From contig OX123193.2 of the NCBI GenBank assembly GCA_944739405.2, forward strand, positions 14,248,519-14,312,518: 64,000 nucleotides of DNA. Reading direction: 5' to 3'. The translations under genes and the position numbers were made by a program. The DNA comes from Euclidia mi (taxonomy: Eukaryota > Arthropoda > Insecta > Lepidoptera > Erebidae). Positions 55,930 to 64,000 of this stretch are shown here, piece by piece. The notes beneath the pieces are model-generated. The model did no database searches. It had not been told where the DNA came from and saw only the letters and a list, made by a program, of their open reading frames with translations. Each line of letters opens with the position of its first letter. The first letter of the stretch is position 1.

Positions 55930-57303
55930 TACATAGAATCACGCCTGTTTCCCGGAGGGGTCAGCAGAGAGTACGGAACACCATTTGCAACGATCTTGAC
56001 ATATCTCTCTTGCTTCATTCACTCCCATCAAATTCCTCATGCATGCTCTTCTGTTCAGGGTATTTCTTACCTTTCCTGTTTTAAGGATGTTTCCGATCTG
56101 GTCAGAGAACGTCCGTCTTGATCTTCCCCTTCGTGCTGTCCCATTCACTCTTGCCTTATATATCTGCTTGATCAGTCTTTCGGCATCCATCCTCTCCATG
56201 TGCCCAAACCATCTTAGCATTCCTTTCTCGATGCTTGTCACTACATCTTCTTTTACACCACAACACGCTCTTATCACATAATTCTTTACTCTGTCGTTCA
56301 AAGACACACCACACATACTTCTCAGTGGTCTCATTTCTACAGCATTTATTCTACTTTCATGTCTATTCTGCCATACCCAACTTTCACTACCATACATAAG
56401 TGTAGGTACTAACACCCCTCTATGCACAGCCAAACGTGCCTTTGACTGTTCATAAATGCCTTCAAATCTCCATTCACCCTATGACCTACATTAACTCTCC
56501 TTTCAATATCTGCTTCATTCTTACCATCTCTTGTAAACAACGTACCTAAATATACAAAATCATTCACTTGCTCCACTCGTTGTCCATCGATCATAACATT
56601 ACAAGTCGTAACACATTCCTCCTTTCCAAAAACAATAACTTTCGTCTTACTCATATTCCCTTTCATTCCTTTCTTCCCTAAAGCACCATGCATGATTGCT
56701 ATCATATCCTGCAACTCCTTCGCTGAAGACGCAAGTATTACCTGATCATCAGCATTAAGGAGGCATTTGACAAGTAACTCATTCATCCTTAGTCCACAGT
56801 CACTATTTTTCAAATCTTGCGAGCAACTGTCCATGAAGAGGTTGAACAGCCACGGCGACGCTACACATCCCTGTCTAACACCTGTCTCGATGGTAAACCA
56901 ATCAGTGTACGGATCATTTATACTCACACAAGCTCTAGAATCTTCATAAAGGGATTTCAGAGTTCGTATGAGGCTGCTGTTCACCCCATACATCGACAGT
57001 ACCGACCACATTTCATTCCTCACCACTTTATCGTAAGCCTTTTCCAAATCCACGAATGCGCAATAGACCTTTTGACCCTTGGCCAAGAATTTCTCGGCTA
57101 TGCACCGCAAGGAAAAGACTTGATCTGTGCACCCCATACCCTTTCGGAATCTCGCTTGTACATCCCATATTTTCTTGTCGGTTACTTCCATACAATATCA
57201 TCTCCTTCGCATACAATTTGCCAACAATGCTGAAAATACTAATGCCTCTATAGTTCTTGTAGTCTTGTTTCTAGCCTTTTCCCTTATAAAGAGGCACAAA
57301 AGT
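55930..57303 (-). mobile_element. LINE-B copy 2, 5'-truncated
   Basis: Reverse orientation, about 1.37 kb, very similar to 39.9-41.2 kb. Shorter at the 5' end and with a decayed tail (catgcatacatag). Confidence 0.87.
55939..57240 (-). pseudogene. LINE-B reverse transcriptase, second copy
   Basis: A long frame from 57191 to 56409 reads G-M-G-C-T-D-Q-V-F-S, F-V-D-L-E-K-A-Y-D, G-V-R-Q-G-C-V-A-S-P and C-L-L-N-A-D-D-Q: the Tyr of YADD is Asn. A frameshift near 56430 leads to V-P-T-L-M-Y-G-S-E-S-W and the same C-terminal end as the first copy. Better preserved than the first copy. Confidence 0.85.
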
Positions 57304-58950
57304 TACTTAGCATAAATAGCAACTCACACTTATTTCCTAATATTTCAACACAGTCTTACAAGCATGGTATGTAGAGCAAACGTTGCGGTATAAAAAGGTA
57401 TGGTTAGGTTGGTCTTGAAACTGTGCTCAATGAAATTTTTATTTTACGACGTCCATCCGACAGCCAAAGGCCTCTCAAATACGTACAAGTGGCAGTATTT
57501 TCAAGTGAGGTATCCGCAGTAATTTTTAACACCGTATTGTGCATTTTCCCCTCCATTACAGAATGAAAATGTCGCCAGTTTCCTTTAATGTAGTGCAATT
57601 TCCTCGAAAAAACAAATTTAGGACGGTCCATCGCGGCATTTCCTCCACAATTTGTTGAGAAGAACAGTAGCTCGTTACATTAAATGCTCATTGTTTTGTA
57701 ATGGTACCGTTTATTTTCAGATGCGTAGTGTGGCAAAGTTATAGATGTCATTTTCCTCTTATTTTTCCCACTGAATACCAAGGTGAAGGTCGATTTTATG
57801 TAGTATAAGTCTGAGACACCACATCTGCGAACTTTTTGTCTGAAAACAGTTATAAGTACATATATTTTTTTAAAAGAAGTTTGAACAAGCAAAAATTTGC
57901 TAAAATATTAATAAACTCTTTCTCAACATTATGATACGGAAAATATTACTTTATAAACTTTTTCACCACGAAATGAGTCTCACCTGAAAATTATTTTGAG
58001 CACATTGCAAATTGTAATAAATTCATAAGCGCGTACTTTTAGCAATAATTGTAAATTTCGTTACACTATGGCGCTGTGCATGAACTGGGCTTACTGAACG
58101 TACAACTTTCACATGTTGGGGAATACAGGACAATTTCGTGATCGGCTCCCATCCGTAGCATGACTAGTTTTATATGAGCCCTGCTAGAGGAACTTTTAGT
58201 GAATGTCGCCAGCGTATGAAGTTAGGCATTAAAACTTCAATAGAGCTGAGCGTAGGTTAATTGGGCCTAGTAATGTGACTGATGATAACGCATCACCAAC
58301 TTGTTTATTTTTGACTGGAACTTTGCTTAACTTACCCTTCCATATTGGGTAAACATCCGATTCTTTAACTTGCTTTTCTTTTTGCTTTATCAAGACGTAC
58401 CGCTCGTTGTCGTATAATACAACAATTACATAATAATATAATTTATAATGCTTGTATATAATTAAATGCTTACAAAGTTATATAGCATTTTATAGGAGAG
58501 TTTGGTTTCCTTTCTTCTCATAGCGTCTGGTCACTTAAGAACTAACTTTATTACAGTTCTCGTGAAGATTGGATTACTATTACGGAGACTGGAAAAAGCT
58601 CAAGAGGGTTTGTGTAAATATTTGAAGTAAACTAACTTTGTTCGTAGAAATTCAGTCGGCCCAAAATCACCTCTTTTGTAAGTTGTTTATAGGCAAACAT
58701 TGAGCGCGAGCCTGGGTACTAGTTTGGGAATAAATCGCCGGCACTAAGCGCGTACAATATTCAGGGCAGCTGTTTGTTGTGGGCACACATTAGCCTAATT
58801 GCATGAAATGTGTTATTAATTTCACCACTCGTGTTAAATTGCTACTTATCATAAACATTGTAATTTACTTTACCGCATACATACACATTAAGGTACATAC
58901 AGTTTGGCCTATTAATATTTGTAGGCTCTGTAACTAAACGGAGGAAGACA
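57304..58950. other. No gene seen
   Basis: AT-rich, with frames at 57404-57631 and 57680-57892 that carry no motif. Confidence 0.4.
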
Positions 58951-58953
58951 TTT

Positions 58954-59210
58954 GACGACCGCTTGGCGCAGCAGGAGTGTGAGCGACTGCTACGCCGATG
59001 GTCGCGGGTTCGATTCCCGCTCAAGTCAAACTTTTGTGTACATGAACATGGATGTTTGTCTTGGTTTGGGTGTTTTAATGTATAATATATATGTATTTAC
59101 AAAAAAAGTATATATGAATGTTTATCCATTATCTAGTACCCATAGTACAAGCTCTGCTTAGTTTGGGACTAGATGGTGATGTGTGCATGTGGTAGAATAT
59201 TATTATTATT
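58954..59210 (+). mobile_element. tRNA-derived SINE-A, full-length copy 3
   Basis: Same head (gacgaccgcttggcgcagc), B-box ggttcgattcc, body and att tail as 24612-24870. Directly followed by repeat D. Confidence 0.87.
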
Positions 59211-60055
59211 TGTTTCTCTTTTACGCCCTTTGGCAGGCGTACACGGAGACATAGGTCCAACGCGCAGAGGCCCTTTGAGAGTTTTAATTTAGGATGTGAT
59301 GGGGCAACTTCTGAGGAGCCTCCATAACTGCACGATGAAGTAAAGCCACGGATTAGCCGCAGCAGGTGTAGGACTGTTGCTACTTGTATGGAAACTAATT
59401 ACTCTGGGTTATTGTGATGGGTGTTCAATGGATAAGTGGATATGGAAACTATGGATGAAAATCGGCGTCTGCCCTACGTACTCTTATAGTACGTCGAAAA
59501 GGGGCAGACGGTGACTTGCCAAATCAATAGATGGGCCCTCTCTAAATAGCCATCATGGTAAACGAAGTCAGCCATAAAGGGAGCCAGAGGGCAACACCGG
59601 TGCGAGTGGCTTGGGGTGTAGAGCGGTGCGGCATCGGTTTCGCCATCGCGGGTCGTGACCCGGAGCGGGTTTCCCCGTAGTTACGCCCTTGAAAATGACA
59701 CTTCCACCCCCGAGCTAATAGCTCTTGCGACTTCCCTCTGGCTGGCCAACTAAGGCAAGCCAGAGTTGAAAGTCCTGCGGGCGCTCTTGGAAGTCCACTC
59801 CGACCAGCTAACAAAAGCAAGCCTGAGACGAAGCCCTGACCGACTCTCTGATGCATTCGGAACCGCAGTGTCGCTACACACATTCAGCTCGCCACAAAGC
59901 TGCCCTGCGGTTCGTGAGCTTTCTTTTCATCTTGTAATACATTTTTTGTTCATATCACAAGATGAAGGTGAAGTTTGAAAGCCGTTACTCTGCCCTCTGA
60001 ATTTGCGTTAGTCTCATGTTCAGATAACGACTGCGCCAGAGGGGGTTTATTATTA
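59211..60055 (+). repeat. Repeat D, copy 1
   Basis: Begins tgtttctcttttacgccctt and ends in a tta repeat near 60044-60063. Contains a hairpin tacgtactcttatagtacgt at 59476 and a GC-richer core with agagggcaacaccggtgcga and cgggtttccccgtagttacg. Open frames occur on both strands, so I do not call coding sequence. Class unknown. Confidence 0.7.
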
Positions 60056-60063
60056 TTATTATT

Positions 60064-60290
60064 ATGTTTCTCTTTTCCACGGGTATTGTTCTAACTACGT
60101 CGTCAAAACAATACCCGGCCCTTTGGAAGGCTTACACGGGGACATGGGTCCAACGTGCAGAGGCTCTTAGAGATTTTTAATCTAAAATGGGATGAGACAC
60201 ATGCCGCGGAGCCTCTGCAACTACCCTACTAAGTACAGCTATGGACTAGCCGCAGCAAATGTAGGACTATTGCAATGATGTGGAGTCAAA
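60064..60290 (+). repeat. Repeat D, copy 2, left part
   Basis: Starts gtttctcttttccacggg and follows copy 1 (gtccaacgtgcagaggctct; gactagccgcagcaaatgta). It is then interrupted until about 61440. Confidence 0.65.
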
Positions 60291-61439
60291 GGACCATGGG
60301 CAAAAATGTATGAAGCCTGGGCTCACCCACCTACAGAGATGAGACCACTTTGAATATATTTGTAAAGCACTAAATATAAAGATATAAACTCATTTTTGCG
60401 AAGAATCCATGGGGTTATTTTGCTCTAAATATTTTTCTCCTACCATAAATGAACTATAATTCTGCAAAGAAATGCTGTTATGGCATTGTAGTTTTTGTTG
60501 TTTCACATCTCTAACTAGTTTTAATTCCATGTGCAAAGAATACACAAAAAAAAACAGCTGCTAACAGTTAAAAATATTTTTATTAACATTTCAATCAATA
60601 TCAATAATAATATCGTTTAGGTGACCTGCCGGTGGATTAAATTGTATGTGCCGAGTGGATACACGAAAACACACAGATAACATACATACATACATACATA
60701 GACTCACGCCTGTTTCCCGGAGGGGTAGGCAAAGACTACGGAACGCCATTTGCAACGATCCTGACATATCTCTCTTGCTTCATTCACTCCCATCAGATTC
60801 CTCATGTATGCTGTTCGATTCAGGGTACTTCTAACCTGTCCTGTTTTTAGGACACACAGATAACACCTTGAGAATCACGAGTCGACTGACTGAGAGCAAA
60901 CGGGCGACCGGGCAGGCGTCCGAGAAGTGTGAGATCCCTCTCACACTGGAGAGTGTTGTAAATCACACGGGCGCAAGCGCATCTATTGTTTACTATTATT
61001 TTAAACAGTGGCGTAGGAAGGTAGAGGTGGCAGTGGGGACGGTCCACCCCGGATGTCATCCTTTTTGGGGTGCCACTCCAAACTCGACTTTAAGAACAAT
61101 GTACAAACATATAAAAAAACATAGGCACTAGCTCAGCACTACGATTCGGGGACAGTTAGCCCGTAATTGTTAGGTATCGACAAAAAAAAAAGAAAAAGGT
61201 CGACCGCCAACTTCTGCCCCAGGTGCCACCCAAGCTAGCTACGCCACTGACTTTAATGTATGAATATATTGTTACTTTCGCAGTTTTATGACTAATAATT
61301 GTATTTTTCTACAAAATCTATATAAGTGCATATCTTTTTTCTGCAATGGAATTGAAGGTGGTGCTGGTAGTAACAATTTTAGTACGAACGAAATCCGTTA
61401 CAATGGCATATGCCATAACTCTGTTGGACACTGAGCCCA
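60291..61439. other. Insertion(s) within repeat D copy 2
   Basis: About 1.1 kb absent from copy 1. Includes a LINE-B fragment (60682-60851). The rest is not recognised and no gene is supported. Confidence 0.45.
60682..60851 (-). mobile_element. LINE-B 3' fragment with target duplication
   Basis: 170 bp, tatg repeat on the left, flanked by perfect 13-bp duplications acacacagataac (60669-60681 and 60852-60864). Confidence 0.88.
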
Positions 61440-62018
61440 ATTTGACGCATGGTCCATTACTGGTTTTTGGGAATGAGTGTTAAATGGACGGGTAATAATG
61501 ATACTATGGATGACAAACGGCACCTGCCAGTGATATTCCTATAGCATCCGTCCGCGTGGCAGGTGGTGACTCGCCAACTCACTAGATGGGCCCTCTCTAA
61601 ACAGCCGCCCAAAACAAACAAAATCTGCCATAAAGGCAGCCAGAGGGCAACACCGGTGCGAGTGGCTAGGGGTGTCGAGCGCTGCGGCACTGGTTTCGCC
61701 ATCGCCGGCCTGGTGACAACGAAGGCCTGGAGCGGGTTTCCCCGTAGTTACGCCCTTGAGAATGACACTTCCACCCCCGAGCTAATAGCTCTTGCGGCTT
61801 CCCTCTGGCCGGCCGACCAAGGCAAGCCAGAGTCGAGAGTCCTGCGGGTACTCTTGGAAATCCACTCCGGCCATCCAATAAAGGCAAGCCGGAGACGAGG
61901 CCCTGACCGACTCTCTGAAGCATTCGGGACCGCAATGTCGCCACACACATTCAGCTCGCCACAAAGCTACCCTGCGGTTGTAAGCTTTCTGGTCATCTTG
62001 TAATACATTTTTTGTTTA
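61440..62018 (+). repeat. Repeat D, copy 2, right part
   Basis: Matches 59440-59955 (agatgggccctctctaaa; agagggcaacaccggtgcga; cttgtaatacattttttgtt) and ends where the R4-like LINE tail begins. Confidence 0.75.
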
Positions 62019-62159
62019 AATTATTATTCTCTTTATTAAACAGTATTCTCAAAGTCACATTTTACATAATTAAACCTAATATATCAAATAAATTTAACTA
62101 TATAAAATAGGACCACGGAAACCACCCGGTGTCGGGTACAGGGACCAAGCCACTGGTGG

Positions 62160-63164
62160 TTAGGGCCTCAGAGAAAGGAACTTCCTCACGATGCGCGCCG
62201 TATCGAGAAAAACCGCCTTCTGAATCAAATACTTGATCCAGCTGCCTAGTGCGAGCCTCTTTAGGTGTTGGTCGAGACTCTTGGCGATTAATCCATTCAC
62301 CGACACGACTATCGGCACAATGATAGCCGAATTCACATCCCACATGTCGACAATCTCGTGAGCTAGGTCCAAATATTTTATCTCCTTCTCTTTTTCTGCT
62401 TTCACGAGATTGACGTCATGTGGTATGGTGACATCGACTATCATTGCGAGTCGCTCAGCTCGGTCTATCACTACAATATCAGGCTTATTGGCTACAATAG
62501 TCCTGTCTGTAATGATAGACCGATCCCAGTACAACAGTGCACGACCATTTTCGAGAACTGGGTCGGGCACATATCTGTAGTACGGTACCTCAGAACCAAT
62601 GAGATCATATTTAAGGGCTAGTTGCTGGTGGATTATCCTGGCCACTTGGTTGTGTCTGTGCAAATACTGACCATTGGCAAGACTCGAACAACCGGATACT
62701 ATATGCCTGAGAGATTCTCCGGGCCGGTGACACGCCCGACATATGTCAACCGTACCGTCCCTCAGTATATACTTTCGGTAGTAGTTTGTCATGACAACTT
62801 CATCCATAATTGCACAGACAAAACCTTCGGTTTCTCCGAAGAGATCACCGAACCGTAGCCAGGCTACAGAAGCTTTAGAATTGACATCTGGGTCATATAA
62901 AGCTCTATAGAACCGTCCATGCAGCTCCTTTCCCTTCCATACTTCTCTTCGATCGTCAGTACTAAGTACTGCAGGTTTGTGCCAGTTCTCTTTAGCGAGA
63001 GTGAGCGGGGTAAGTCCTGAATCAACAGCAACTACATCGCGGTGCACATCCACGTTCCTTCCTAGAAAATATTCTCTGAGGTTGTACAGCTCGCGGTCAT
63101 GGAGCGTCTTAGCACATAAAAAGCCTCGACCCCCACATTTCCGCGGGATGTACAGCCTCATCAC
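62160..63164 (-). pseudogene. R4-like LINE: C-terminal zinc finger and restriction-like endonuclease
   Basis: R-L-Y-I-P-R-K-C-G-G-R-G-F near the start joins the RT thumb. C-R-A-C-H-R-P-G-E-S-L-R-H-I-V-S-G-C is a CCHC finger. N-K-P-D-I-V-V-I-D and M-I-V-D-V-T-I-P-H-D give the PD..D nuclease core, followed by a Lys-rich helix. The nuclease would nick target DNA to prime reverse transcription. This domain looks intact; the join to the RT is frameshifted near 63170. Confidence 0.82.
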
Positions 63165-63990
63165 CGACGAGCGTGGATGAACGGACTTTTCTCTCCAGGG
63201 CGTCTAGTTCCGTCTGGGTCCACCTGAGTATGCTGAAGGAATACATTAGGACTGGCATGGCCCACCCGTTGCAGGCCCGCACCTTGTTGCCACCTGATAA
63301 AAGACTGTTAAGTACTTTTTTCAGGCGGCCAAAGAAACGAGCCTGCAACGTATGTTTCATGTCAGTCTCAGAAATATTCAAAGACTGCGACATACCCAGG
63401 TATTTGTAGGTCTCGGTTAGGGAGAGGGATCTAAGTTGTATGGAATCTGAGAGTTGTATCCCTGCAGATTCCATAATCCTGCTTCTCTTCACATGCATGA
63501 CCGCACAATTATCCACACCAAATTCCATCCTGATAGAATTACTGAAGGTTTCGGTTACCTTAAGTAATGCAGTCAGTTGAAAATTGTTGGGGGCAAATAA
63601 TTTCAGGTCATTCATGAAAAGGAGGTGAGATGTAACATGACCTCCTCTCCTTAACCGATAGCCTAGCCCTGAAGCCTCTAACAAGGTACTTAGGGGATTC
63701 AGGGCCAGACAAAACCACATAGGACTCAGACTATCGCCCTGGAATATACCTCGCTCGATCCTTATTGGAGCACCGCAACCCAAACTCGATCGACATCCTG
63801 GATAGCGCAATACGGTCCTCCACTGCCCCATACATGACCTTAAAAAGGTGCATAGAGTTGCATCTACTTTGTACAACTCCAGCACCCTCAAAAGCCATGT
63901 ATGTGGCACGGAGTCGTAAGCCTTCTTGTAATCTATCCAGCATGTCGACAGATTCTTTCGGTTACGGCGCACCTGTTGGCTAATGGCCAT
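63109..63990 (-). pseudogene. R4-like LINE: reverse transcriptase
   Basis: W-I-D-Y-K-K-A-Y-D-S-V-P-H, then G-I-F-Q-G-D-S-L-S-P-M-W-F and L-L-F-M-N-D-L-K-L-F. The last replaces the expected F/Y-M-D-D: the first catalytic Asp is Asn (near 63610). T-Y-K-Y-L-G-M and later L-D-A-L-E-R-K-V-R follow. The frame shifts near 63170. Inactive by both changes. Confidence 0.82.
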
Positions 63991-64000
63991 GTCTATCAGA

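Larger units (their letters stand above)
62019..64000 (-). mobile_element. R4/Dong-like LINE with restriction-like endonuclease, partial
   Basis: Reverse orientation; continues past the right edge. 3' UTR at about 62160-62019, ending in taataaagagaataataa. Encodes RT, a CCHC finger and a PD-D type endonuclease, the layout of R2/R4/Dong LINEs. It abuts repeat D. Confidence 0.8.

Noticed and set aside
61563..62003. 146-codon open frame (and frames on the other strand)
   Set aside because: Lies in repeat D. The second copy at 59.5-59.9 kb does not keep the same frame.
1..64000. CRISPR arrays, operons, phage or viral genomes
   Set aside because: No regular spaced repeats and no prokaryotic or viral gene organisation. 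All reverse transcriptases belong to LINE or Penelope elements.

Overview
The window looks like nuclear DNA from an insect, most likely a moth or butterfly (Lepidoptera). The evidence is an intron-rich adhesion-GPCR gene with short exons, several families of tRNA-derived and other SINEs, lepidopteran-style LINE 3' ends, mariner, piggyBac and Penelope-like elements, and AT-rich DNA in between. Nothing suggests a bacterium, plasmid or virus. The species cannot be named from this sequence alone.

One convincing host gene is present. On the + strand, 13 coding exons between 1344 and 9158 join in frame into 887 codons plus a stop. They encode the C-terminal part of an adhesion G-protein-coupled receptor of the ADGRA type (GPR123/124/125; CG15744-like in flies): end of an Ig domain, hormone-receptor (HRM) domain, GAIN-like region, a degenerate GPS, seven membrane segments and a long cytoplasmic tail. 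Exons further 5' lie left of the window. Its introns hold an inverted-repeat element, a LINE 3' end, a tRNA-derived SINE and a decayed piggyBac element that itself carries a SINE.

From 9.2 kb to the right edge I see no further clear host gene, apart from a weak THAP-like exon near 34 kb. This part is a graveyard of transposable elements. 11-17.3 kb: chimeric SINE, foldback elements, and a nearly full-length but broken CR1/Jockey-type LINE (ORF1 with PHD finger, ORF2 with endonuclease and RT). 18.6-21.5 kb: Penelope-like element (RT plus GIY-YIG) interrupted by a SINE. 30.1-31.4 kb: mariner with TA target sites and a dead transposase. 36.6-38.5 kb: RTE/BovB-like LINE carrying its own insertion. 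39.35-41.23 kb: a second LINE type (here LINE-B) inserted into an older repeat with an 11-bp duplication. 43.3-44.3 kb: SINE split by a truncated Penelope copy, each with its own duplication. 55.9-57.3 kb: a second LINE-B copy. 59.2-62.0 kb: two copies of an unrecognised repeat. 62.0-64.0 kb: an R4/Dong-like LINE with a restriction-like endonuclease, running off the right edge.

How the parts work together: two SINE families end in the same 3' sequence as two LINEs in this window. SINE-R matches the RTE-like LINE and SINE-T matches LINE-B. This is the expected signature of non-autonomous elements using LINE machinery. Both Penelope copies carry the same 38-nt structured motif near their 3' ends. 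Several near-perfect inverted repeats with 3-7 nt loops, one of them inside the mariner coding region, look like template-switch mutations. All family names come from recognising motifs by eye; no database search was run.
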